Assembly: GCA_001464765.1 (NCBI GenBank)
Contig: LNDV01000025.1
Coordinates: 1-64,000 of the forward strand
DNA length: 64,000 nt
From: Betaproteobacteria bacterium Ga0077526
GTDB taxonomy: Bacteria; Pseudomonadota; Gammaproteobacteria; Burkholderiales; Ga0077523
Reading direction: 5' to 3'
Positions 1-9,022 of this stretch are shown here, one piece after another. The number at the start of each line of letters is the position of its first letter. Within the stretch, counting starts at the first letter, position 1. The notes under the pieces are model-generated. The model was given only the letters and a program-made list of their open reading frames with translations. It was not told the origin of the DNA and made no database searches. The position numbers were made by a program, and so were the translations under genes.

Positions 1-999
1 GCGTGTGCCGGGACGGAAGGTGATCTTCTCGACACGCAGTTGACCGCTGGGCGCGGGCAGCGGAGTGGGCGTCGGGGCAGGCGGCCGCTCGGCGAGGATG
101 GGCTCGAGGCGCTGCAGGGCGTCACGGGCTTCGACGAGGTTGCGCCACCCGGAGATGAGCAGTTCGACGGGCGCCAGGGCACGTCCAAGGAGGATAGTGC
201 CGGCGATCATGAGGCCGGGGGTGGCGTGCAGCCGGATGACGAGCCAGGCGCCGGCGCCCAGCATGGCCACCTGGAGGGCCTGGCGCAGGACCTTGCCGGT
301 CGCGGCGAACCGCGCGGCGAGCACTTCGGCGCGCAGGCGCGATCGCGCCACGTCCTGCTCGGAGCGCTCCCAGCGCTGCACGACGGTGTCCGCGATGCCG
401 AGTGCCGCGATGACTTCGGCGTTGCGCAGGCTGACCTCGATGGTGCGGCCGATCTGCCGGCTCTGCGCCTGCACGTCCTTCAGCGCCTGCCGGGTCATGG
501 TTTCGTTGAGGATGGCCAGCCCCAGCAGCAGAAGCCCCCCAGCAGTGGCGATGACGCCCAGGAGCGGGTGGAAGGCGTAGATGACGATGATGAAGACGAC
601 GAGCCAGGGGGCGTCGAAGAGGGCGAGGATGCCGGGACCGGTGAGGAAGCCACGGATGGTGGCCACGTCCTTGAGCGCAGCCGCGGCGACACCACCCCCG
701 GGCGCTTGCGCGGCCCGCATCTGGGCGAGCAGCACTTCGGGCGAGGCGTGACGCTCCATGGCGCGCGCCGCGCTGCCCAGCAGCCGCGTGCGCAGGACTT
801 CGAATCCGCCCATGGCTGCGAGTCCTGCCACGGTGATGAGGGTGAGCATGACGAGGGTCTCTTCGACCCGGCTCACGAGCACCCGGTCGAAGACCTGCAG
901 CATGTACAGCGAGGGGATAAGAACAAGGGCGTTCAGGGCGGCGCTGAAGAGGCCCGCATGGACGAAGTGCCGACGGTAGCGCTGCAGGAGGTGGCGCAT
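1..999 (-). CDS. Type I secretion ABC transporter, PrtD-like (3'-truncated by window edge)
   Basis: The frame is open for 333 codons from an ATG at 999 to the first base of the window, so the C-terminal ATPase domain lies outside. What is visible is the membrane domain of a PrtD/HlyB-type exporter: it begins MRHLLQRYRRHFVHAG, has hydrophobic segments near residues 15-40, 45-70, 130-165 and 245-275, and carries the LFDAPWL signature before the third segment. Family members export RTX-like or adhesin proteins across both membranes with an HlyD-type adaptor and an outer-membrane channel; neither partner is in view. The next gene leftward cannot be seen. No Walker motifs are visible, so function rests on the membrane domain alone. 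Confidence 0.85.
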   Translation of the reverse strand, partial: MRHLLQRYRRHFVHAGLFSAALNALVLIPSLYMLQVFDRVLVSRVEETLVMLTLITVAGLAAMGGFEVLRTRLLGSAARAMERHASPEVLLAQMRAAQAPGGGVAAAALKDVATIRGFLTGPGILALFDAPWLVVFIIVIYAFHPLLGVIATAGGLLLLGLAILNETMTRQALKDVQAQSRQIGRTIEVSLRNAEVIAALGIADTVVQRWERSEQDVARSRLRAEVLAARFAATGKVLRQALQVAMLGAGAWLVIRLHATPGLMIAGTILLGRALAPVELLISGWRNLVEARDALQRLEPILAERPPAPTPTPLPAPSGQLRVEKITFRPGTR

Positions 1000-1133
1000 G
1001 GTCTCGCTCCGCCCCGAACACGACGAGGCGTTCTTGTTCTTGTGGGCTCACTCGATGCGTCAGGGAACTGCTGTCTACGCTATGCCATCCGTGCGACGAC
1101 TGACCTGCCGCACGGTCCTGCCAAGACGGTCGA

Positions 1134-1760
1134 CTACGACCCGCCCACCGCCATCGACCGCCTCGAGCACCGCCAAGCCAAGAGCCCGAGGCCACCACCG
1201 AGGAGCGCCCACGTGCCAGGCTCCGGAATGGGCACGGCGGCGATCTGCACACTCAGCGGCTCGAAGCTCACGGGAATCAATTTGCCAGAGGCGCCCGCTA
1301 CCCGGCCCACAATCTCGCCTCCGCTGATACCGATCTCGCCCTCACCGGCCTTCAGCGCCCGAAAGCGCAGCGTGCCGATCCCGAAGCTGTCGTCCACCAC
1401 CGCAGGAAAACTCCCGAACCCCACCCCGGAAAGCACGCCCGTCGCCGCGTCCACACTCCCGAGTTTGCGTGCCGCGGCAAAGCCCCACCGACCATCGACC
1501 GATACTGACTCGAATGCGAACAAGCTCGTGTCAAAATGCAGGGCAAACTTCTGGCCCCCAGTCACGCTGTCTATTACCTTCCCATCCAGCGTCTGACCAA
1601 ACCCATCACCACGAATCACCACCTCAAAGCTCTCTCCAACCATCGCCGGTAGGCCTACCCACTCTACGAAGACCCGCGGACCAGCGGCGAAGACTTGACC
1701 ACTGGCCGCAAGAAGGTAGCCGACACACGCAGCACCTACCAACCATTGATGCACTTTCAA
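1134..1760 (-). CDS. PEP-CTERM sorting-domain protein
   Basis: A secreted protein ending in a PEP-CTERM signal: PIPEPGTW, then a hydrophobic stretch (ALLGGGLGLLAW) and a basic tail (RCSRR). An N-terminal signal peptide ends near SGQVFAAG. Exosortase is expected to cut the tail and pass the protein to the envelope or extracellular matrix. The middle is a beta-rich region resembling cohesin-like domains of other PEP-CTERM proteins. I chose the TTG at 1760 because AGGAG sits 7 bases upstream and it leaves a compact signal peptide; an in-frame ATG at 1820 would add 20 polar residues with no clear ribosome site. No exosortase gene is in the window. Ligand and role are unknown. Confidence 0.75.
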   Translation of the reverse strand: MKVHQWLVGAACVGYLLAASGQVFAAGPRVFVEWVGLPAMVGESFEVVIRGDGFGQTLDGKVIDSVTGGQKFALHFDTSLFAFESVSVDGRWGFAAARKLGSVDAATGVLSGVGFGSFPAVVDDSFGIGTLRFRALKAGEGEIGISGGEIVGRVAGASGKLIPVSFEPLSVQIAAVPIPEPGTWALLGGGLGLLAWRCSRRSMAVGGS

Positions 1761-1820
1761 TTCAGGTCTCCTGAAGCTAGATGATTCATTGTTTTGAATT
1801 CCATGCCAGCCGAATACCAT

Positions 1821-2298
1821 CCGCCCCTATACCGAAACAATCGGCGCATTCTCATTGCATTCACAGTTCGGCTCTGTCAGCACGGCCAACGCAGGCGACG
1901 CGTCTTTCGCAGAAAAGCGCGCGTTTTTGACCGTGTCACGTGTCTCTTCTAAAAACTTTAATGCACGCAAAGCCAGAAGGCAATCGATGGCATGGCGCCG
2001 ACTCGCATTGCAGGTGATCTGCTCGGCCCCGCCTATGCCATATGCAGTGAGTTTACTCAGAACACTGCCCCATTTTTGGTGACTAGGAGTGGTGACCTGC
2101 CTCTTTTTCGAGGTCCTATGGTGACTTTGGACGAGTTCGTCGCCCCCCAAGCCGCCCCGGCACAGCGAGCAGCCTCGACACAATAGTCGGTGAGGGTCAC
2201 TGTCAAGTGTGAACCGCTTCAGTACCTAATTTTAGCGACCCCTCCGACTCGGCCCAGCCACGCGCGAAGCTTTGTGTTGGGCAGCTCCGGGTGAAACA
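1821..2298. other. Intergenic stretch, no gene recognised
   Basis: Open frames exist on both strands (up to 118 codons on the minus strand) but have no recognisable domain, no good ribosome site and atypical composition. The right end adjoins a broken nuclease copy, so this may be sequence brought in or scrambled by that duplication. Confidence 0.4.
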
Positions 2299-2670
2299 GC
2301 CTTGCGGAGACGCTTGAGGGAAAAGTCATCAGCGTCACTGATGGGGATACCATCACCGTCATGCAGATCCAGGATCGGGTCAATAGCGGATGGATCATTC
2401 GCCTCATCGGAATCGACGCCCCCGAAAAGGGACAGCCGTTCGGTGGCGTCGCCCGGCAGTGTTTGGCCGGCATCGTCTTCCAGCAGACGGTCGCGGTCGA
2501 TTGGGAGAAACGAGACCGATACGGACGCACCCTTGGTAAGGTCCTCATGGACGGCGTCGACGTGAACCTTGAGATGATCCGGACCGGGCACGCGTGGGTC
2601 GGAACGGGACGCCCGTACCGAGCGCCGAGGGCTTTGGCTCGATCCTGTACCAGTCCCGCCGCGGGAACGG
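2299..2670 (+). pseudogene. Thermonuclease-like gene, broken duplicate of 4773-5237
   Basis: About 370 bases match the intact nuclease gene at 4773-5237 nearly base for base, from the GLAETLEGK codons to near its 3' end. The copy lacks the start and signal peptide, has scattered substitutions (for example Tyr to Cys in VARQYLAG), and has lost 11 bases right after the HAWV codons (intact gene: gtatctttccg), which shifts the frame. The last codons of the intact gene are also missing. It is a truncated, frameshifted paralogous copy and should not give an active enzyme. Confidence 0.85.
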
Positions 2671-2701
2671 CAATGTCCCTGCCACAACACTACCTTCGCA
2701 C

Positions 2702-3967
2702 TCACTCGTTCGCTTGCGGTTGCTTTCTGTTCCTGGCCATAGCTCCAAACAAGACCAACCCCAGCGCCATCAGCAGCCAGGTACTCGGTTCTGGGATTGG
2801 CTGCGCCAAAAAGACTCCAGACTGCGATGTCCACGTAACTCCGCCCGGAGTGCGTACACGGATGCCGTAAGACTCATCGTCAGCGCGCGCCAACGAGCGC
2901 TGAGCCGATGGCTCGGCAGTCAAACCTGGGTGCGAAAACAGAAACCCCTCAGTTCCCGGCCCCGCTTGGACGGAGAAATCCAAGTCAAAAGAGCCAGACG
3001 CTGTACGACCTACTGACGGACCACACTGCAGATCTCCGCTAGCAATCAATTCGAGTTTGCAGAGCTGGAATGACAACTTCAGCTCCCGTTGCTCAGGCAC
3101 TTCAATATTTTGAATCGAAAAAACATCTGCTCCACGCCCGCCTGATCTAGTCAATCGTGCGGAAAGATCGGCACCCGACCCCGTCGCCAACACTCTGGCA
3201 TCCAGCCACGCGATCAGGTACCCGTCCGAATCGATGAATTCAGAGCCCGGATCCACACGGGTTGCTTCCTCCGTATCCCAGGAAAAAACCAGACCCTCAC
3301 GCATCCATGTCCGGACCGCCTGCGAAGCGTGCATTACTTCAAAACTTCGATTCGATAGATCCGATAGGGAGAGATTTTGCCGTGTTCTTGCGTAAACACT
3401 AAGGACCCCTTGGCTAGCGCTATTGTCCACCTCAAACATAGTGCGGTCGCCTTGCAAGATCAATCGCGACCTCTTTTCGTACCATTCTCTGACCGTGTAA
3501 CCCTGAAGAGGAGCGTAGTAGCTCGTATAGGGCACTACATCCACGGAGCCCCCAAAACTAACTTCTGCCTGCCCATGAATGCTCGGTGGGGTGTCGCTTA
3601 TCCAGCGCCGCTGGACGTCAAGTCGATAGTCGGGCTGTGGGTAGTACTTGTTGTCCAGCTTATGGGTGAGGTCAGCACCGACCATCTGCTCAGCGACGGA
3701 GAAGTCCCCCGATACTCCCCCGAACGCCTCGAAAAGCCTGTTGTCTGGAAAGAGGTGAACGTATGGGCCCGGACCCAAGTCAGACATCGTGAAGGCCTCG
3801 CCTCCAAGCCGTACCCATGTCACTGATGTCCAATCCACGCCCCCTCTCTCCGCACAAAACGCATTCGGCGCACAGGACGCCAATAGCCAAAGACAAGTGA
3901 AGAGCCTTACGAGCAGAGCGGACGTCCTATACTCGCCCCCATTAATCACCGGATGATCCACAGACAT
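2702..3967 (-). CDS. Large PEP-CTERM sorting-domain protein
   Basis: An exported protein of about 421 residues with a C-terminal PEP-CTERM signal: IPEPSTW, a hydrophobic helix (LLMALGLVLFGA) and a basic tail (RNRK). The N-terminus has a hydrophobic signal segment (ALLVRLFTCLWLLASC) followed by small residues, with cleavage probably near NAFCAE. The body shows no family I recognise; it is rich in beta-prone stretches and contains a few Cys. The ATG at 3967 is preceded by AGGGAG but at short spacing (about 3 bases); an upstream in-frame ATG at 4048 is an alternative. The gene lies between the two nuclease copies, in opposite orientation. Probably an exosortase substrate; role unknown. Confidence 0.7.
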   Translation of the reverse strand: MSVDHPVINGGEYRTSALLVRLFTCLWLLASCAPNAFCAERGGVDWTSVTWVRLGGEAFTMSDLGPGPYVHLFPDNRLFEAFGGVSGDFSVAEQMVGADLTHKLDNKYYPQPDYRLDVQRRWISDTPPSIHGQAEVSFGGSVDVVPYTSYYAPLQGYTVREWYEKRSRLILQGDRTMFEVDNSASQGVLSVYARTRQNLSLSDLSNRSFEVMHASQAVRTWMREGLVFSWDTEEATRVDPGSEFIDSDGYLIAWLDARVLATGSGADLSARLTRSGGRGADVFSIQNIEVPEQRELKLSFQLCKLELIASGDLQCGPSVGRTASGSFDLDFSVQAGPGTEGFLFSHPGLTAEPSAQRSLARADDESYGIRVRTPGGVTWTSQSGVFLAQPIPEPSTWLLMALGLVLFGAMARNRKQPQANE

Positions 3968-4772
3968 ACGCTCCCTGAGACGAAACAATCGGGTATCGAC
4001 CAGTATCCAGATCCAATTGCCACACTCGATGCGTTCGTTACATCCCATTGGACTGCTGACGACCTGCGGAGAAACGCACTACAGAACCGTCAGCCGCTGT
4101 TCGACAGAGATCTTCATATCTTGTGGCACTATGTGACTGCGCTTTGGCCTCTTGTTGATTCTTGGTCAAAGCTAACGACACATTTCTCCCTCGTCAAGGG
4201 CAATAACGCCGCGCTGCAACTCTCTATTCTTTGTCGCTCTGTCTGCTATATCCCTCCCGCAAAGGGACCGACCCCGCCGAGCGGATCGCGAGTTGCAACG
4301 ATGTCTCACTTCGTATCGTGTGGTGGCCTAGGCACCCCGGGACGATGTTCTCGTCGTGGCATTCAAACTTCTACACGGGCCCTTGCTGGCAACGCCGATC
4401 CTTCGGCGGGATGCTCGACGCGTCGACCGCAGTATGCAATCGGGAACAATTCCCGAGCTTACGACCGATGACGAAGCATGGGTGCTCGAGCTTCGAGCGC
4501 GAGCCGCGAGTAGATGACGACGTGCCGGAGTTCCCGCGAGATGGTTGGGGGCCGCCGAATGCACGATAGGAAAAGCTAATCTGTCTTGTCCAAACTGCTT
4601 TACGCCCTGAATTTCGGAAATGCCTTCGGCACGACCAAGATTCAGTCGCTTGCCTTGGGGATGCCCTGTGCCCAAGCTTCAGAATCGACTCTGCGGCGCT
4701 TGGATTCCGTCCCGCCCTCTTAGTTGTGCTCGAATCCCGACCCTACCAGTTTGGTGCCATTCGTAACGACCC
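3968..4772. other. Intergenic, about 800 bases, no gene recognised
   Basis: Several open frames of 100-170 codons overlap one another on both strands without motifs or ribosome sites. Nothing here resembles a known protein or RNA. It should hold the promoters of the divergent PEP-CTERM gene and the nuclease gene. Confidence 0.4.
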
Positions 4773-5237
4773 ATGAATCGTGGATCATCTCTGCTTCGCG
4801 TCCTCGTTGCCTGCTTTTCCTTCTTCCCCATAGCCAACGGCCTTGCGGAGACGCTTGAGGGAAAGGTCATCAGCGTCACTGACGGAGATACCATCACCGT
4901 CATGCAGATGCAGGATCGGGTCTATAGCGGGTGGATCATTCGCCTCACCGGAATCGACGCCCCCGAAAAAGGACAGCCGTTCGGTAACGTCGCCCGGCAG
5001 TACTTGGCAGGCATCGTCTTCCAGCAGACTGTCACGGTCGAATGGGAGAAACGAGACCGATACGGACGCACCCTTGGTAAGGTCCTCATGGACGGCGTCG
5101 ACGTGAACCTTGAGATGATCCGGACCGGGCACGCGTGGGTGTATCTTTCCGCGGAACGGGACGCCCGTACCGAGCGCCGAGGGCTTTGGCTCGATCCAGT
5201 ACCAGTCCCGCCGTGGGAATGGAGGAAGCGACGGTAG
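4773..5237 (+). CDS. Exported thermonuclease (SNase)-like protein
   Basis: A 154-residue staphylococcal-nuclease-fold protein. An N-terminal signal peptide (LLRVLVACFSFFPIANGLAE) leads into the SNase core: VTDGDTITV, then IRLTGIDAPEKGQPFG (first catalytic Arg and metal-binding Asp), the DRYGRTLG segment (second catalytic Arg region) and the LEMIRTGHAWVY end of the domain. Family members cleave single- and double-stranded DNA or RNA with Ca2+; the signal peptide points to a periplasmic or secreted enzyme. Length is typical for short bacterial members. A broken copy lies at 2299-2670. The C-terminus is short and basic. Confidence 0.88.
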   Translation: MNRGSSLLRVLVACFSFFPIANGLAETLEGKVISVTDGDTITVMQMQDRVYSGWIIRLTGIDAPEKGQPFGNVARQYLAGIVFQQTVTVEWEKRDRYGRTLGKVLMDGVDVNLEMIRTGHAWVYLSAERDARTERRGLWLDPVPVPPWEWRKRR

Positions 5238-5714
5238 ACGCAGGCAACGCAATCCATCGTCAATCCCGACAAGTCACCCGAGCGCCGCGGTGGACTAGGA
5301 TGGCTCTGCATACCGTACTCCGCGGTCGATGAGTAGCACCGCGAGCCCAGACGTCTTAACCTCGGGAACATCTAGGGTGCCGTTACGCTCACCCATACAG
5401 CACGCTAGCCTCGGCATCGGATCAACTCTCCGTAGCGTGGACTACTCGCTTAAGAACATCGAGATTTGCTCGTCTTGTGCGCCGGTTGTGATGCATCACC
5501 GAACGAGGGCGGGTTGAAGAGATGGGTCATGTGGCTCCAGGAACCGGAAGAGTTGGTAGGGCAGCTCAGAAACTGCGTCATTCGACTTCCCGCGAGCCTC
5601 GTGAGCTTCGCCTGACGCGTCGTGCGCCCGCCGCGCCACGCCCTTGCTGGATGGGTGAGACACCGCGTTCCGCCCCATGAACACACCGCCCTCCTCATCT
5701 GACATAGTGTCTCC
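5238..5714. other. Intergenic, about 480 bases, no gene recognised
   Basis: No convincing coding frame. Minus-strand frames here overlap the start of the helicase gene and have no motifs. The promoter of the helicase gene should be near its right end. Confidence 0.35.
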
Positions 5715-8510
5715 GTGACGACAACGGACTGGGCGACACCCGTGATGCAGACTTGGAGGTCCACGCCGCTCGGACAAGGCCTCACACGCGCCCCGCCGTG
5801 GACGCTGTCCATTGACGGTGATCAGTTCACCCTGACTGTTGCCGGCGTGGTCGAGTCGGGCCCCGTTCTACGGCTGGAGTCGCTCGCCCTCAAGGCAGGA
5901 ATCTTTTGGTCGTCCTTCGCCCTGCCCAGAGGTAACGCCGCCACGCTCACACTCGACGGTATCCCCAATGCGGCTGCCCGCCAAATGCACGAGGCGGTCA
6001 AGGCGGCCATCGGCGTCGTCCGCCGGCGCGAGTACATCGCCCGACTCCTCGAAGACTTTCCCCAGCAGGTCACGCGTGTGAATGACTGGGTCAACCAGAC
6101 CCGACAGGCGTTCAGCCAGGAACTCCGGCGCCGCGGCTGGCTGAGTCACGAGTTCAGAGCCCTGGTCGCCAGTTCACGGCCAACCGAACTGTCGGCGCTG
6201 CTCATCGAACCCGAGATCGAGGCTCACCTCGCCCGCCAAGACGCGGCCACCCAGGAAGCCGTCGCTGCCTGGCGCCGCCCGATGGCCGAGGTTGCCGCAG
6301 GTATCCACCAATGGCACGTGGCCAGGGAACTGGAGGCTTCGCGCCACTTCTTCGACACCGTCGAGAAGTCTCCCCTCACGCCCGAGCAGATCCAGGCCGT
6401 CGTTTGTTTCGACAACCGGGTCCTCCTCATTGCCGCTGCCGGCTCCGGGAAGACCAGCACCATGGTGGCCAAGGCAGGGTATGCCTTGCAGCAGGGCTAC
6501 TTCGCACCGGAGCGCATGCTCCTTCTGGCCTTCAACAATGATGCGGCTGCAGAGCTGCGAGAGCGCCTGCGCACCCGGCTCACGCCGCTAGGGCTGCCCG
6601 CCGAACAAGTGACCGCCAAGACCTTCCACGCGTTCGCGCTGGACGTGATCGGGGCAGCAACGGGCAAGAAGCCATCGTTAGCCTCCTGGATCGAGGCCGG
6701 ACGCGACCAGGAGGTCCTCCTCGAGATGATCGACCAGCTCAAGCGTTCGGAGCCTTCCTTCCGGATCGCATGGGGCCTTTTCCGAATGGTCTTCGACCAG
6801 GACTTGCCCGATTTCGAGCAGGAAGAAGCCAACCCGGATACCGCGGATCTTGAGACCGGACGTAAGGGCTTCAGGACGCTCAAGGGGGATGTGGTCAAGA
6901 GTCGAAGCGAAGTGATCCTTGCTAACTGGCTCTTCTACAACGGGGTCGACTATCGGTACGAAGAGCCCTACAAGATCGATACGGCCGACGCCCAGCATCG
7001 CCAGTACAAGCCCGACTTCTACCTACCCGGTCCCGACGTCTACCTGGAGCTCTGGGGCTTGAACGCGCTCGGCGAGCCACGCAAAGATTTCGTTGGCTAC
7101 AAGGAAGGAATGGCTTGGAAGCGCAGTGTGCATGCAGCCCATGGCACTACCCTGCTGGAGACGACATGGGCAGACGTCCGATCGGGCCAGGCCTTCCTCT
7201 ACTTGGAGGAGGCATTGCGCCAGCACGGTGTCCAGCTCGCTCCCGACCCCGACCGCGAGACGCCCGGGACGAAGCCCTTGGACACGACGAGGCTGCTGCG
7301 CACGCTGCGGTCCTTCCTCACCCATGCCAAGAGCAACCGGCTGCCTCCTGCAGACCTACGACAGCGGTTGAAGGAAGCCAAGGCGGATGGCTTCCGATAC
7401 CGCCATGAGCTGTTCCTCCGGATCTTCGAGCGGGTGCAAGCCCGCTGGGAGCAACGCCTGCGCGCGGAGGGCTGCATCGACTTCGATGACATGCTTAATC
7501 AGGCCGCCGATTGCATCGAGCGAGGCCTCTGGGAGAACCCCTTCGAACTGGTCATGGTCGATGAGTTCCAGGACGTCAGCCAGGCACGGGCCCGCCTTGT
7601 CGCGGCCCTGGTCGCCAAGCCCGGGCGCCACCTTTTTGCTGTGGGAGACGACTGGCAGAGCATCAACCGCTTCGCTGGAGCGGACGTGGGCGTGATGACC
7701 GGCTTCGAAGCCCGCTTCGGGCCCTCCGTGATCCTCCGCCTCGAAACCACCTTCCGGTGTCCACAGACGCTCTGCGACATCAGCAGCAGCTTCGTGCAGA
7801 AGAACCCGAGCCAGATCCAGAAGAACGTGCGCTCCGCAAAGCAGGACGTTGCGGCTCCGGTCCGGATCGTGCGGGTCAAGTCGGAGCACCAGACCAGTTC
7901 AGCGATCGCCGCTCGGCTCGCTGAGATCGCGCGGGAGCACCGCCCGGGAGAGCGCCCCACGAAGGTATACGTCCTGGGGCGCTATCGCCGCGACGTCGAG
8001 AACATGCCGCCGCTCCGGGACAAAGGACCGCTCCGGGTCGAGTTCGTCACTGTGCACTCCGCCAAGGGCCTCGAAGCTGACCACGTCATCATCCCCGGAC
8101 TGAGTTCGGACCGACTGGGCTTTCCCAGCCAGGTGGCCGACGATCCCGTCCTGAAACTGGCCATGCCCGGGGGTGAGGATTATGTGTTCGCCGAAGAGCG
8201 CCGACTTTTCTACGTGGCCCTGACCCGCGCCCGGCAGACCGTGACCCTGATAACCGTGGCTCGCAAGGAATCCGCCTTCATTACTGAACTCGTCCGCGAT
8301 TTCGGGCTACCGGTCATCAATGCCGACGGAGCCACAGGAACCAGCGGGTTGTGCCCGAAGTGCAGTCAGGGCTTCTTGGTTCCTAGGGAAGGCCCCTACG
8401 GCCACTTCCTCGGTTGTAGCCGCTACCCGCTCTGCGATCACACGGGCCAGGAAGACAGGGAGCTCGAGGTAGAGCCCTCGAAAACACGCTGGGCGAGGGT
8501 ATCCCGGTGA
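5715..8510 (+). CDS. DNA helicase IV-like UvrD-family helicase with embedded nuclease-like domain and zinc finger
   Basis: A 931-residue superfamily 1A helicase. Residues 1-215 resemble the N-terminal domain of helicase IV. Walker A is AAAGSGKT (about 240-247), motif II VDEFQDVS (about 614), motif III GDDWQSINRFAG, motif V FVTVHSAKGLEADHVI, motif VI FYVALTRARQ. Between helicase halves lies a PD-(D/E)xK-like segment, SEVILANWLFYNG...YKPDFYLP...YLELWG (about 395-445), also seen in HelD-type proteins. The C-terminus (about 880-912) has a CPKC...CSRYPLC finger of topoisomerase type. The GTG at 5715 is used; an ATG at 5745 is possible. Helicase IV unwinds DNA 3'-5'. Standing alone beside the TIR operon, it may serve in defence or repair; that is inference. 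Confidence 0.85.
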   Translation: MTTTDWATPVMQTWRSTPLGQGLTRAPPWTLSIDGDQFTLTVAGVVESGPVLRLESLALKAGIFWSSFALPRGNAATLTLDGIPNAAARQMHEAVKAAIGVVRRREYIARLLEDFPQQVTRVNDWVNQTRQAFSQELRRRGWLSHEFRALVASSRPTELSALLIEPEIEAHLARQDAATQEAVAAWRRPMAEVAAGIHQWHVARELEASRHFFDTVEKSPLTPEQIQAVVCFDNRVLLIAAAGSGKTSTMVAKAGYALQQGYFAPERMLLLAFNNDAAAELRERLRTRLTPLGLPAEQVTAKTFHAFALDVIGAATGKKPSLASWIEAGRDQEVLLEMIDQLKRSEPSFRIAWGLFRMVFDQDLPDFEQEEANPDTADLETGRKGFRTLKGDVVKSRSEVILANWLFYNGVDYRYEEPYKIDTADAQHRQYKPDFYLPGPDVYLELWGLNALGEPRKDFVGYKEGMAWKRSVHAAHGTTLLETTWADVRSGQAFLYLEEALRQHGVQLAPDPDRETPGTKPLDTTRLLRTLRSFLTHAKSNRLPPADLRQRLKEAKADGFRYRHELFLRIFERVQARWEQRLRAEGCIDFDDMLNQAADCIERGLWENPFELVMVDEFQDVSQARARLVAALVAKPGRHLFAVGDDWQSINRFAGADVGVMTGFEARFGPSVILRLETTFRCPQTLCDISSSFVQKNPSQIQKNVRSAKQDVAAPVRIVRVKSEHQTSSAIAARLAEIAREHRPGERPTKVYVLGRYRRDVENMPPLRDKGPLRVEFVTVHSAKGLEADHVIIPGLSSDRLGFPSQVADDPVLKLAMPGGEDYVFAEERRLFYVALTRARQTVTLITVARKESAFITELVRDFGLPVINADGATGTSGLCPKCSQGFLVPREGPYGHFLGCSRYPLCDHTGQEDRELEVEPSKTRWARVSR

Positions 8511-9022
8511 AGCGGCCGGTGTCGGAGCTGGAGGCGGAGAGCCACCTGCGGGCGAGGAGCTGGTCTGTGGCGAACCCGCAAGCCCAGCAATCGGGCTCGG
8601 GCCCACAACAGTTTGGATACCCCGGTGGCGGCCATCCATCGAGCCGATCGCTGCAGCGACGGAAGAGAGCCCCATCCAAGACGCCTGCAACCGCATGGAT
8701 TGCGGCCGATACAGCCACGCCCCTATCGGGTGACAACGGACCTCGATCGCAACAAGCCCGTGGCGGCGAACCCGGGTGCCAATCTCGACTAAGCGATGGT
8801 ACTCAAAACGGTAGGCAGGTCACTGGGACGTAGGCAGTTACGAGCATCTCCCTCACTTTGGTGAAGCCCCGATCTTCAAGTGAAAACGGATGGGCGCATC
8901 GACAAAGCGGTCCAGCGCTCGTCTAGAATGCCTCAATTCATGTTGCTTGCATCACGCAAGGATGGTCCTAGATCATTTGGCGATGGTGCTTTTCCGCGCA
9001 CCCGATTGCAAAGGGGGAGCAT
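8511..9022. other. Intergenic, about 510 bases
   Basis: A 108-codon frame begins on the helicase stop codon (GTGA overlap at 8507) but its product is low-complexity and rich in Ser, Gln, Gly and Arg, so I do not call it a gene. The region probably contains the promoter of the TIR operon; no clear operator was seen. Confidence 0.35.

Noticed and set aside
122..1252. 376-codon minus-strand frame at the left edge
   Set aside because: Its Arg/His/Pro-rich product is a frame shadow; another minus-strand frame encodes a clear ABC transporter.
1827..2183. 118-codon minus-strand frame
   Set aside because: No motif, no ribosome site, and composition unlike the coding genes around it.
8507..8833. 108-codon frame overlapping the helicase stop
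   Set aside because: Translational overlap is suggestive, but the product is low-complexity and disordered with no family, so not called a gene.
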